Origin: Aggregatilinea lenta
GTDB lineage: Bacteria > Chloroflexota > Anaerolineae > Aggregatilineales > Aggregatilineaceae
Assembly (NCBI RefSeq): GCF_003569045.1
Contig: NZ_BFCB01000002.1
Span: 62,001 to 126,000 of the forward strand
Direction of reading: 5' to 3'
DNA length: 64,000 nucleotides
A program made the translations under genes and the position numbers. This document shows, piece by piece, positions 1-8,511 of this stretch; positions within the stretch are counted from its first letter, which is position 1, and each line of letters opens with the position of its first letter. Under the pieces are notes generated by a model, which was not told where the DNA came from, ran no database searches, and worked only from the letters and a program-made list of their open reading frames with translations.

Positions 1-2
1 TC

Positions 3-764
3 CGGTGTGTCGTAGTACCCGATGGCCGCAGCGAGCTACCGGCCATGGAAATCGCGGCAGTGTTTCCGCCTGAATACCGGGACGAGATCCTGGCATCACA
101 GCCAGCGCGGGAGTTCGATCTGAACTGCCTTTTGGTCGAGAGTGAGGACCAGTTGATCCTGTTTGATACCGGTAAGGGCACGCTCGATCCCGATCATTCA
201 CCTCAACTGCTCACCAACCTGAGCGAGGCAGGTGTGACGCCAGCGGATATCGACATCGTAGTACTCACGCATGGGCACGGCGATCATATTGGCGGCGTGG
301 TCGACGACGCGGGGCGGCTGGCGTTCCCACAAGCGCGCCACCTGATGACGCGCCTGGATTGGGACTACTGGGTCGGCCCGGCGCTGCGCCCCAGCTCTGA
401 GCGCTGCCTGTTCCCATTGCGCGATAGCATCACCTTCATCCAGCCGGATGATCTCATCGCGCCAGGGGTGCGCGCATTAGCAGCCCCAGGGCACACACCG
501 GGACACATCGGCGCAGCGATCGAATCGCAAGGCGAGATGCTGATCCACGTCGTGGACGCCATCCACCATTCAGTTCAGATGGCGCACCCCGGCTGGTCGC
601 CGCGTTTTGATGTCGATCCGGTCGTTTCTGCCCAAACGCGCCGTGCGCTGTTGGAGCGGGCCGCCACAGAACGCTGCACCCTGATGGCGTATCACTTCGG
701 GTTTCCAGGGCTGGGAACCGTCCGCGCACAGGGGGAGGGCTTCGTGTTTGCGCCCGTAGCTTAA
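3..764 (+). CDS. MBL-fold metallo-hydrolase (5' end outside window)
   Basis: Metallo-beta-lactamase-fold hydrolase. The zinc-binding motif THGHGDHIGG is clear, about 75 residues after the internal ATG at 45. Later metal-ligand regions follow: a GHTPGH stretch, an aspartate in VVDAIHH and a C-terminal YHFGFPG histidine. The frame stays open from 45 back to the window edge and reads plausible coding residues (VPDGRSELPAM), so the true start probably lies upstream and the ATG at 45 is internal. Substrate cannot be told; relatives include lactonases and glyoxalase-II-like hydrolases. No signal peptide is seen in the visible part. Confidence 0.85.
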   Translation, partial: RCVVVPDGRSELPAMEIAAVFPPEYRDEILASQPAREFDLNCLLVESEDQLILFDTGKGTLDPDHSPQLLTNLSEAGVTPADIDIVVLTHGHGDHIGGVVDDAGRLAFPQARHLMTRLDWDYWVGPALRPSSERCLFPLRDSITFIQPDDLIAPGVRALAAPGHTPGHIGAAIESQGEMLIHVVDAIHHSVQMAHPGWSPRFDVDPVVSAQTRRALLERAATERCTLMAYHFGFPGLGTVRAQGEGFVFAPVA

Positions 765-856
765 CGTCCTGATGGCTGCGTTAACGCATTCCAGGAGTTC
801 ACGTCAGTTTTTTGGAAGACGCGCAGGCGACGAAGTGCCGTCCGCGCTAAGGACGC

Positions 857-1888
857 CTAGTCCTCGGGTTCCGCCGGGTCCACGGCGAGCAGCGTGCCTT
901 CGAACATCGCCTGCACGACGTCATCCGCCGTAATGCTACCCAGGAACAGAGACAGATCCAGCAGCTTCAGCGCCGCGAGCACATCCGCAGGGTGATACTT
1001 GACGCCGATCAGATTGGAAACCAGGCCGTCCAACGACACCAGCCCCATGAAATCGCCGGAGATCACGCACTCCGCGATCGTGCCGCCTTTCACGTCCAGG
1101 CAGATGTCCAGCTTGCCGCCGGGGAAGCGCTTGCTGTTCACGTACTCGAAGGCGGGCGCGCTGGCTGTGCTCCAGTCCCAGGTGCGGTACTTCGTCTGCT
1201 GCAGGTGCTTAATCTGTTCCAGATCCTGCTCGGAAAGCGTGTGACGGACGATCTCTTGTTCCTCGGCAAATGCCGCCAGCAGCGCCTGCCAGAACGCATA
1301 GATATCCGCGCTGCTGTCCGGCGGCAGGTACGGCTTGATGTTCGTCACGCGACTTTTGACCGACGCGATGCCCTTGGACGCGATCTTCGTGGCGTCCACG
1401 TTGAGCACGGATTGCAGCACACTCAGATCGGAATCGAATAGCAGCGTGCCGTGATGCAGCAGCCTGCCGCGCGTGAAGCGTTGCGCCGTGCCGGAGATCT
1501 TTTTGCCATCCACCACGATGTCGTTCCGGCCCTGAATCTCAGCCGGAACGCCCAACCGCCGCAGCGCATTCACTACCGGCTTGGCGACGACGGACAGATC
1601 GGCACTTTTGGGGTCATCAACCGACAGGATGAAGGAGTAGTTGAGGTTGCCCAGGTCATGATACACAGTGCCGCCGCCGGTACTGCGCCGCACGACCCTG
1701 GTACCGAGCGCCTGCGCCGCCTCAACGTTGACTTCCTTCTCTGCGTTTTGATATCGGCCTACAATGATGGCGTTCTCGTTCTGCCACAAGAGCATGATTT
1801 CGGGATACTGAGTCAGCTCGGTGAGGCAGTATTCTTCAAAGGCCAGATTCCACGTGGGATCCAGCGACTTGGTTTCCATGTAGATCAT
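857..1888 (-). CDS. lplA: lipoate-protein ligase A
   Basis: LplA-type ligase that adenylates lipoate and transfers it to lipoyl domains of 2-oxoacid dehydrogenases or GcvH in the cytoplasm. The 343-residue protein has the N-terminal BPL/LplA catalytic domain with the diagnostic RRSTGGGTVYHD motif (about residues 67-78), the GNLNYSF strand and a GRNDIVVDGKKISG segment carrying the conserved lysine. The last ~90 residues match the C-terminal accessory lipoate-ligase domain, so this is a full-length LplA rather than the short archaeal form. It stands alone between the MBL gene and a 0.4-kb gap. No lipA or lipB is nearby. Confidence 0.93.
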   Translation of the reverse strand: MIYMETKSLDPTWNLAFEEYCLTELTQYPEIMLLWQNENAIIVGRYQNAEKEVNVEAAQALGTRVVRRSTGGGTVYHDLGNLNYSFILSVDDPKSADLSVVAKPVVNALRRLGVPAEIQGRNDIVVDGKKISGTAQRFTRGRLLHHGTLLFDSDLSVLQSVLNVDATKIASKGIASVKSRVTNIKPYLPPDSSADIYAFWQALLAAFAEEQEIVRHTLSEQDLEQIKHLQQTKYRTWDWSTASAPAFEYVNSKRFPGGKLDICLDVKGGTIAECVISGDFMGLVSLDGLVSNLIGVKYHPADVLAALKLLDLSLFLGSITADDVVQAMFEGTLLAVDPAEPED

Positions 1889-2312
1889 CGGACGGTCTCT
1901 TTAATGTGGTGCACACAGGTGCGCAATAACACGGGTTGAATGGGCAAGATTCCGGCTCAACCCTCGCCGGAAATTGTGCCGGACTATGATAGCGCAGAAT
2001 CCTGAGATCGTTAACGACTCGGTAAATCTCCCAGATTGCGGCCTTACCGCGTAGAACGTACAGCACGTAGCTCACAAGGAACACGGCCCGTCTAGAGACT
2101 GGAATGAACTTCTGGACCGAACCGCCTCCCCACTCGCTAACGCTCGTTTCTCCTCTCCATCTTGCCTGGCGATAGGTTTGGGGTGAGGTGCTTTCGACAC
2201 AGCGTCATCTGGCTGTTTATGGCCGAGAATACCTAAACGCCGTTGGCGCGCGATTTGTTAGAACGCGCCGGGTGGATACCGAATATACTTATACCAAAAG
2301 GGAGGATTTGAC
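1889..2312. other. intergenic region without a supported gene
   Basis: This divergent gap holds the promoters of lplA (leftward) and of the GH105 gene (rightward). A pyrimidine-rich stretch around 2120-2185 (CCTCCCC, TCTCCTCTCC, then GGGGTGAGGTG) looks like low-complexity intergenic repeat; a similar sequence occurs near 41475-41515. The GH105 ribosome binding site (GGGAGG) sits at 2300-2305. I see no convincing open frame. Confidence 0.4.
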
Positions 2313-3428
2313 ATGATGAGCACAGACATCGATCCCGGCCAGTGGGCGGTTCGGATGTCCGACTCGGTCATCGCACGTCACCCGGCGGACCAGACGCCCG
2401 CCTGGGTATATGAATGGGGGCTGGCGCTGAAGGGCATCCTTGATGTCTGGCGACAGACGGGGGATCGCGCCTACCTGGCCTACGTGCGCGCCAGCATCGA
2501 TCACTTTGTCCAGCCGGACGGCACGATCCGCACCTACCCCGTCGAGCAGTACAATGTCGACTTCGTCAATCCCGGCAAGAACCTGTTCCCGCTGTACGAG
2601 TTGACCGGCGACGAACGGTATGCACAGGCGGCGCGCTGCCTGCGCGACCAGATGCGCCTGCACCCGCGCACGCAGTCAGGTGGGTTCTGGCACAAGCTGA
2701 TTTACCCCAACCAGATGTGGCTGGACGGGATCTACATGGCGTCGCCGTTCCTGGCAGCCTACGCGGCAATGTTCGACGAACCGGCGCTGTTCGACGACGT
2801 GGTGCACCAGATTGCCCTGGTCGAACGCCACACGCGCGATGCGAAGACGGGCCTGCTCTATCACGCCTGGGACGAAAGCAAACAGCAGCGATGGGCCGAT
2901 CCTGACACGGGCTGTTCGCCACACTTTTGGGGCCGCGCAGTCGGCTGGTTCGCGATGGCGCTGCCGGACGTGCTCGACTTCCTCCCTGCGGATCATCCGC
3001 GCCGGGGCGAAATTCTGGATATCCTCGCGCGGCTGGTCGACGCGATCGCCGGGGTACAGGACCCCGCATCCGGCGTCTGGTATCAGATACTCGACCTGCC
3101 TGAGCGCGAGGGGAACTACCTCGAAGCATCGGCCTCGTGCATGTTCGTCTATGCGATCGCGAAGAGCGTGCGCGGTGGCTATATCCCTCAGCAGTGGGCC
3201 GCCGTTGCGCAGCACGCTTACCGGGGCGTCCTGGAGCAGTTCATCTCCGTGGACGAGGCCGGGCTGGTGTCCCTGAACCGGATCTGTGAGGTCGCCGGGC
3301 TGGGCGGCACGCCCTACCGCGACGGATCCTTCGAGTACTACGTCAAAGAACCTGTCGTCAGTAACGATCTCAAAGGCGTGGGGCCGTTCATTCTGGCCAG
3401 CGCCGCCATGCAGCGCCTTGAAGCGTGA
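2313..3428 (+). CDS. GH105/GH88-type unsaturated glucuronyl (rhamnogalacturonyl) hydrolase
   Basis: Glycoside hydrolase of the YteR/GH105 type. These enzymes remove the unsaturated uronic acid left at the non-reducing end of oligosaccharides after polysaccharide-lyase cleavage, typically of rhamnogalacturonan. The 371-residue protein has the (alpha/alpha)6-barrel pattern, the catalytic-aspartate motif MWLDGIYM (D138, equivalent to D143 of Bacillus YteR) and the GRAVGWFAMAL segment (207-217). There is no signal peptide, consistent with a cytoplasmic enzyme acting on imported oligosaccharides. The start is fixed by AAAGGGAGG seven bases upstream. The gene is monocistronic and ends before a strong terminator. 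The GH78 rhamnosidase at 26-29 kb would act in the same pathway. Exact uronide specificity is not predictable. Confidence 0.85.
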   Translation: MMSTDIDPGQWAVRMSDSVIARHPADQTPAWVYEWGLALKGILDVWRQTGDRAYLAYVRASIDHFVQPDGTIRTYPVEQYNVDFVNPGKNLFPLYELTGDERYAQAARCLRDQMRLHPRTQSGGFWHKLIYPNQMWLDGIYMASPFLAAYAAMFDEPALFDDVVHQIALVERHTRDAKTGLLYHAWDESKQQRWADPDTGCSPHFWGRAVGWFAMALPDVLDFLPADHPRRGEILDILARLVDAIAGVQDPASGVWYQILDLPEREGNYLEASASCMFVYAIAKSVRGGYIPQQWAAVAQHAYRGVLEQFISVDEAGLVSLNRICEVAGLGGTPYRDGSFEYYVKEPVVSNDLKGVGPFILASAAMQRLEA

Positions 3429-3461
3429 TTGCGCGCCCGTTCCAATTCACTTGCGTTAAAC

Positions 3462-3497
3462 GCCGCTCCCGCAGGCTTCTGGCCTGTGGCGGCTTTT
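3462..3497 (+). terminator. Rho-independent terminator of the GH105 gene
   Basis: A GC-rich hairpin pairs CGCAGGC with GCCTGTG and GCCGC with GCGGC (three-base bulge on the left arm, loop TTCTG). TTTT follows directly. It starts 34 bases after the GH105 stop codon. Confidence 0.75.
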
Positions 3498-3855
3498 GTA
3501 TAATGAGCAGATCCTGCAGATCACCGGGTCGGAAACGCTGCCGGTGTGGACAATGACAGACAGCGAATCGCTGATGTTTTGCGTCTACAACCGCTTTCGG
3601 AGGCTCCCGCCGTGGCTTAGGGGTCCATTGAAACGACATTTGGCACCGGTTGGCCAACCCGGAGGCCATCGAGGCTGTGCTGAAACCCTTCACGATCGGC
3701 CAGACTGCAAACGCCATTTCCTGCACAACGATCCAATGATCGACGCCAGATGCCACACGGCGTGCAACCTGTTATATTCGACATAGCGATTCGTATGCCA
3801 GGACGGCAGGTGAGGTACTTTACGATATCGAAGGTATGGTAACGAGGCTCGCCGT
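3498..3855. other. intergenic region upstream of the AraC-type gene
   Basis: The short frames here have no recognisable protein features and no ribosome binding site. The segment probably contains the promoter of the AraC-type gene that starts at 3856. I see no RNA gene. Confidence 0.3.
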
Positions 3856-4692
3856 GTGACTCATATTCGCTACGTTCCCTCCCCCCCACTCACGTTCTAT
3901 ATCGACTATCTCTACTACCTTGACGGTCGCATGCCGTACGTGCATGAGACCATCTTGCCCTTGCCCGTGCTTGATCTGAAGATCAATCTAGGCGGCGCTT
4001 TCAAGGTCTATGAGAACGGCCATGCCGACACCTTCACGGAAGGCTGGTGCGTCGGGCTGTGGAAAGTGCCCCATATGCTCGACTGGCCGCACGATCTGCG
4101 ACTTTTTGGCGTGCGTTTCAAGCCGGACGGCGCGTACCCCTTCTTGCAGGTTTCTCTGTCGGAGCTGCGCAACCGTGTGGTCACGCTGGACGCGATGTGG
4201 GGTCGCGCCGCGGGCGAGCTTCGCGAGCGTCTGTACGCTGCGCCCACCATCCAGGCAGGCTTCCGGCTATTGGAGCAATTCTTGCAGGATCACCTTAGCG
4301 AAGCGCCGCCAGGATTGAACGTCGTGCGTTATGGCACGACGCAGGTCGAGCAATGCCACGGCGTGTTGTCGATCCGAGACCTCAGCGACCAGATCGGCAT
4401 CAGCCAGAATCAGCTTGGCAGGCAGTTCCAGCGATTCGTCGGCGTCTCCGTGAAGGAGCTGGCCCGGCTCTACCGGTTCGAAACGATTCTCAACATGCTC
4501 GATCCCACCCAGCCTGTCGAGTGGACGCGGATCGCGCACCAGACGGGCTACTACGATCAATCACACCTCAACAAAGACTTCCTGGCATTCACCGGGCATA
4601 ACCCAACAGACTACCTGCAGTTCCGGCGGCGCACGTACCTGGAAAACCCGGAACACGCGCGCACCCACCTCCGCCAACTGGCAATTGATTGA
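3856..4692 (+). CDS. AraC-family transcriptional regulator
   Basis: Transcription regulator of 278 residues. The C-terminal ~100 residues carry the double helix-turn-helix of AraC/XylS proteins: ISQNQLGRQFQRF as the first recognition segment, then IAHQTGYYDQSHLNKDF and the FTGHNPTDYLQFRR signature. The N-terminal ~150 residues begin RYVPSPPLTFYIDYLYY and resemble the DUF6597-type sensor domain common in AraC proteins that control detoxification or stress genes. The start is GTG at 3856. The stop codon lies inside a tandem 17-bp duplication. The next gene on the same strand, a PPOX-fold protein, begins 204 bases later and is a possible target. The ligand is unknown. Confidence 0.85.
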   Translation: MTHIRYVPSPPLTFYIDYLYYLDGRMPYVHETILPLPVLDLKINLGGAFKVYENGHADTFTEGWCVGLWKVPHMLDWPHDLRLFGVRFKPDGAYPFLQVSLSELRNRVVTLDAMWGRAAGELRERLYAAPTIQAGFRLLEQFLQDHLSEAPPGLNVVRYGTTQVEQCHGVLSIRDLSDQIGISQNQLGRQFQRFVGVSVKELARLYRFETILNMLDPTQPVEWTRIAHQTGYYDQSHLNKDFLAFTGHNPTDYLQFRRRTYLENPEHARTHLRQLAID

Positions 4693-4717
4693 ATTTTTAC
4701 ATTGATTGAATTTTTAC
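4684..4717 (+). repeat. perfect 17-bp tandem duplication across a stop codon
   Basis: The unit ATTGATTGAATTTTTAC occurs twice without a gap (4684-4700 and 4701-4717). The first copy contains the TGA stop of the AraC-type gene, so the duplication is neutral for the protein. It adds AT-rich sequence to the leader of the following gene. Confidence 0.9.
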
Positions 4718-4896
4718 AAGGCATTGCACCTGCGTTTACCTACAATCGGTGACGTCTAGTCTCGATTAACGTCAGAACGTAGGCAAGAGATGTCCGGCGT
4801 AGATGTCTCTTCCATCGATCCACTTTTCCGACCACCAATAGGTAATGAGTTTCTGCCCTAATGACAAGCAGTAAGCTGCATCGGGAGGAGAGAACG

Positions 4897-5436
4897 ATGG
4901 TTCAACAAGAACCCGTGACGGTGAAGAATATCGATGGGTACGGAGCGCCCACCATTCCCTGGGATCGCGTCCGCCAACGCCTCAACGAAGGCATTAATCA
5001 GAGTCCGGAATCGGGCGGACCGGACCGCCATACGCACTGGCTGGCAACGGTGAATCCTGACGGCAGGCCACACGTGATGCCGTTGGGAGCCTTGTGGGTA
5101 GACGGCGCTTTCTATTTCACCGCCGGACCCGGCACGCGCAAAGCGAAGAACCTCGCCCGCGACCCACGCTGCACCATCACGGTCGCAACGCACGACTTCG
5201 ATCTGGTCATCGAGGGTGAGGCGGTCAAGGTGACCGACGACGCCAGGCTCCAGCGCATTGCAGACGCGTACGCGGCGGGCGGTTGGCATCCAACCGTGCG
5301 CGATGGCGCATTTTATGCCGAATACAGTGCGCCCAGTGCCGGGCCGCCCCCGTGGGATGTCTACGAAGTGATGCCCGTAACGATCTTTGCCCTGGGCACG
5401 GCGGAGCCATTCGGCGCAACCCGCTGGAACTTCTGA
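4897..5436 (+). CDS. pyridoxamine 5'-phosphate oxidase-fold (PPOX) family protein
   Basis: Flavin-binding split-barrel protein of the PPOX family (179 residues). The central region reads like the FMN or F420-binding sheet of this family: HTHWLATVNPDGRPHVMPLG, then AFYFTAGPGTRKAKNLARDP. An in-frame ATG also lies at 4861, but GGGAGGAG placed just before the ATG at 4897 decides for the downstream start. Members include FMN reductases, F420-dependent oxidoreductases and haem-binding proteins; the substrate cannot be told. It is followed after 22 bases by a RibD-like reductase with its own strong ribosome binding site, so the two are probably cotranscribed. Confidence 0.82.
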   Translation: MVQQEPVTVKNIDGYGAPTIPWDRVRQRLNEGINQSPESGGPDRHTHWLATVNPDGRPHVMPLGALWVDGAFYFTAGPGTRKAKNLARDPRCTITVATHDFDLVIEGEAVKVTDDARLQRIADAYAAGGWHPTVRDGAFYAEYSAPSAGPPPWDVYEVMPVTIFALGTAEPFGATRWNF

Positions 5437-5458
5437 CCCTGACACGCAGGAGGAAAAA

Positions 5459-6064
5459 ATGAGCAAAGTCATCTGTGGCATAACGATGTCGGTCGACGGA
5501 TTCGTCGCTGGACCAAACCAATCAGAACAAAATCCCTTTGGTGATGTACCTGACACCGAAGGCTTGTTGCATAGTTGGATGTTTGACGAACCCGAACGGC
5601 ACGCGGCTGAACTGGCTGAACTCAGCTCAGTTGCGGGCGCCTACATCATGGGTCGCAACATGTACGGTCCAGCCGGAGAAAAGTATGACCACTCCTGGAA
5701 AGGCTGGTGGGGCGACGATCCGCCTTTTCATGCCCCAGTTTTTGTGCTGACTCACAAATCACGCGACCCGATCCTGATGGAAGGGGGGACCACCTTTACT
5801 TTCGTACCGGACGGTATCCGGGCGGCACTCAAGCAAGCGGAGAAAGCTGCCGGGGGCAAACCAGTCGCGATTGCCGGAGGTGCTAACGTCGTGAATCAAT
5901 ATTTGGCGGCAAATGCAATCGATGAACTCTGGCTCCACATTGCTCCAGGAACGATCGGTCAAGGCGCGAGATTGTTCGACCAGATTCCAAACCTCCGCAT
6001 GGAACCAATAAGTCTAAGTGGGACGAGCCTGATAACTCATATCAAGTACCGCATTATCAAGTGA
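5459..6064 (+). CDS. dihydrofolate reductase/RibD C-terminal-like family protein
   Basis: Stand-alone reductase domain of the RibD C-terminal/DHFR-like family, 201 residues. The family start SKVICGITMSVDGFVAGPNQ is present, as are the AYIMGRNMYG loop and the late GGANVVNQYLA segment that forms the NADPH site in this fold. AGGAGG six bases before the ATG at 5459 fixes the start; the open frame continues upstream but without a start signal. The family is widespread and biochemically poorly defined: it is neither true RibD (no deaminase domain) nor confirmed dihydrofolate reductase. It is probably cotranscribed with the preceding PPOX-fold gene. Confidence 0.85.
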   Translation: MSKVICGITMSVDGFVAGPNQSEQNPFGDVPDTEGLLHSWMFDEPERHAAELAELSSVAGAYIMGRNMYGPAGEKYDHSWKGWWGDDPPFHAPVFVLTHKSRDPILMEGGTTFTFVPDGIRAALKQAEKAAGGKPVAIAGGANVVNQYLAANAIDELWLHIAPGTIGQGARLFDQIPNLRMEPISLSGTSLITHIKYRIIK

Positions 6065-6192
6065 TGAAGAAGTTATAAGGCACACACAAATCCCAGTTGA
6101 ACGCTCCATACACACCAGCGGACAGATTGCGACACGGTCGTTGGCGAAACAGCAGCTCGCTCAACCACAAAACTTATCATGAGGAACATGGT

Positions 6193-7641
6193 ATGTCACC
6201 TGAAAATCAGCATCCCGCAAGGAACCGAAACGACGCAGCAGACCGCGACCTGGCTGCGCACTCCTCCACCCAGACCGACGTCTCGATTTCGCGGCTGCGC
6301 GCCATGTTTGAAGGCCAGGTGATCGGGCCGGATGATGCCGGATACGATGCCGCGCGCACCGTCTTCTACGGCGGGATCGACCGGCATCCGGCGGCCATTG
6401 TCCGCGCGGCGAACGCCGCCGACGTGTCGCGCGTCGTCCTACTGGCGCGGGAAACCGGCCAGGAGCTTGCCATTCGCAGTGGCGGCCACAGTGTAGCCGG
6501 TCACAGCGTCTCCGAGGGAGGCATCGTGCTCGACCTGTCGACCATGAAGGCGCTTGAGATTGACGTCGAACATCGTACCGCGTGGGCCGAAACGGGCCTG
6601 ACTGCGGGGGAATACGCGACGGCAGCCGGGGCGCATGGCCTCGCAACCGGCTTCGGTGACAGCGGGCTGGTCGGCATCGGCGGGATCACGCTCGGCGGCG
6701 GGATGGGGTATCTCGTCCGCAAGTACGGCCTCACCATTGATGACCTGCTCGCGGCGGAACTCGTAACAGCAAACGGGCAACTGCTCCACGTAGACGCCGA
6801 CACGTACCCGGATCTGTTCTGGGCGATCCGGGGTGGCGGGGGCAACTTTGGCGTGGTGACGCGCTTCAAGTACCGGTTGCACGAAGTCGATTCGGTGATT
6901 GGCGGCATGCTGATCCTGCCAGCGACGCCCGACGTGCTCCGCTCTTTCGTTGCGGAGGCAGAAGCTGCCCCGGAAGAACTGTCGACGATGGTCAATGTCA
7001 TGACCGCGCCGCCGCTGCCGTTCATTCCTGCCGAGTATCACGGCCAGTTGATCACGATGGGGATGATGTGCTATGCGGGCGAGATTGATGCGGGCGAACG
7101 CGCCATCGCGCCGTTTCGGGCGCTCGCCACGCCGCTCGCCGACATGCTCCGCCCCATGCCATATCCAGAAATCTTCCCGCCTGACGACGGGAACTTTCAC
7201 CCGGTCCTCGTCGATCGTTCGATGTTCCTTGACGCCATCGATGACGAGGCGGTGGACGTGATATTCAAGTATCTTAAAGCGTCAACGGCGCAAACGGCTG
7301 CCGCTCACATCCGCGTGCTCGGTGGCGCAATGGCCCGCGTGCCCGTTGACGCCACGGCGTTCCCACATCGCAAACGGCATGTCCTGGTGAACGTCGCCGC
7401 ACTCTACGAAGATCCGGGCGAGAAAGAAGCGCACGCGGCGTGGGTCGCGGACTTCGCGGCAGATCTGCGTCAGGACAGCACAGGGGTTTACGTGAATTTT
7501 CTGGGTGACGAGGGAGAAGCGCGGGTCCACGAAGCCTATCCCGGCCCAACCTGGGACCGGCTGGCAGCCATCAAGGCGCGTTACGATCCGACCAATGTTT
7601 TCCGGCTCAACCACAACATTCCACCGGCCAGAGATACCTGA
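6193..7641 (+). CDS. FAD-binding (BBE-type) oxidoreductase
   Basis: Flavoprotein oxidase or dehydrogenase of the PCMH/berberine-bridge-enzyme family, 482 residues. The N-terminal FAD domain contains IRSGGHSVAGHS, whose histidine (H99) is the usual 8-alpha covalent FAD attachment site. The second covalent residue, a cysteine before VGIGG in bicovalent members, is serine here (GDSGLVGIGG), so single attachment is expected. The C-terminal berberine domain ends with NVFRLNHNI. The chosen ATG follows GAGGAAC; an upstream TTG at 6097 is in frame but has no ribosome binding site and adds unrelated sequence. No secretion signal is apparent. Substrates in the family are carbohydrates, alkaloids and antibiotics. 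Confidence 0.88.
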   Translation: MSPENQHPARNRNDAADRDLAAHSSTQTDVSISRLRAMFEGQVIGPDDAGYDAARTVFYGGIDRHPAAIVRAANAADVSRVVLLARETGQELAIRSGGHSVAGHSVSEGGIVLDLSTMKALEIDVEHRTAWAETGLTAGEYATAAGAHGLATGFGDSGLVGIGGITLGGGMGYLVRKYGLTIDDLLAAELVTANGQLLHVDADTYPDLFWAIRGGGGNFGVVTRFKYRLHEVDSVIGGMLILPATPDVLRSFVAEAEAAPEELSTMVNVMTAPPLPFIPAEYHGQLITMGMMCYAGEIDAGERAIAPFRALATPLADMLRPMPYPEIFPPDDGNFHPVLVDRSMFLDAIDDEAVDVIFKYLKASTAQTAAAHIRVLGGAMARVPVDATAFPHRKRHVLVNVAALYEDPGEKEAHAAWVADFAADLRQDSTGVYVNFLGDEGEARVHEAYPGPTWDRLAAIKARYDPTNVFRLNHNIPPARDT

Positions 7642-7677
7642 TCGGATCGAGCCAGCCGATTCCCCTGCGTGCCCAGA

Positions 7678-8511
7678 TTACCCTTTTTCCGCCCCTGCGG
7701 TTAGCCCGGCGGTGAGGTACTTCTGCGCGAAGAGGCCGATCAGGAACACGGGCACGATCGTGATGATCGCGATGGCCGACAGACCGCCCCAGTTTACGCC
7801 ATATTCCCCGTAGGCGATCTCGGAAATCGCCACCGGCAGCGTCTTGGACTCGATCGACTTGGTGAAGACGAGCGGAATGAGGAACGAGTTCCAGATTGTC
7901 AGGAAGGTGATCGTCACGGTGCTGGCGATGGCGGGCCAGGAAATCGGCAGGATCACGCGCACCAGCACCCCCATCGAGGAACAGCCGTCAATGGTCGCCG
8001 CCTCCGTAATCGACACGGGCACGTCGTCAAAGAACGTCTTCAGCAGCCAGGTCGCCAACGGGAAGGCCATCGCGGCCAGCATCAAGATCAGCCCTGTTTT
8101 TGAATCGTACAGGTCGTACGTCTGCATGAGGAAATACAGGGGGATGATTACCGCGATTTCAGGCACCATGCGCGCGATAATGATGAAGATCATCATCGCG
8201 TTTTTGGCTTTATAGGCGAAGAACTTGGAATAGGAATAGCCCGATGCAACAGACAGGAGCATGACCAGCGCCGTCCCGGCCACGCCGACGATCAGGCTGT
8301 TGCGGGCATAATACCGGTAGTCTGTCTCGAACATCCTGGCATAGTTATCAAATGTGACGTGGTCAGGGAAGATACGCGGGGGGAAACTGACGATCTCGCT
8401 CTCAGTTTTCAGCGAGGTGAGCAGAACCCAGAGTATCGGCAGCAGGGTATACAGGGCGAGCAGCGTCGCCGCGGAATAGATCAGGACCAGGCGCAGTGTT
8501 TTTTTAGACAT
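7678..8511 (-). CDS. sugar ABC transporter permease, MalG type
   Basis: Inner-membrane permease of the CUT1 sugar-transporter family (277 residues, six predicted helices beginning LVLIYSAATLLALYTLLPIL). The cytoplasmic EAA loop EAATIDGCSSMGVLVRVILP, which contacts the ATPase, is intact. It is the last gene of an operon read leftward: aldolase, binding protein, MalF-type and MalG-type permeases. Its ATG directly follows the TAA of the MalF-type gene. No ATPase gene is present in this operon. The transported sugar or sugar acid is unknown. Confidence 0.92.
   Translation of the reverse strand: MSKKTLRLVLIYSAATLLALYTLLPILWVLLTSLKTESEIVSFPPRIFPDHVTFDNYARMFETDYRYYARNSLIVGVAGTALVMLLSVASGYSYSKFFAYKAKNAMMIFIIIARMVPEIAVIIPLYFLMQTYDLYDSKTGLILMLAAMAFPLATWLLKTFFDDVPVSITEAATIDGCSSMGVLVRVILPISWPAIASTVTITFLTIWNSFLIPLVFTKSIESKTLPVAISEIAYGEYGVNWGGLSAIAIITIVPVFLIGLFAQKYLTAGLTAGAEKG

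Noticed and set aside
2120-2185. Pyrimidine-rich block resembling the block at 41475-41515
   Set aside because: Looked at as a possible CRISPR or mobile repeat; only two imperfect copies and no terminal repeats or regular spacing, so treated as low-complexity intergenic sequence.
3496-3786. Open frame of 96 codons downstream of the GH105 gene
   Set aside because: It begins inside the terminator tail, has no ribosome binding site and no recognisable protein features.
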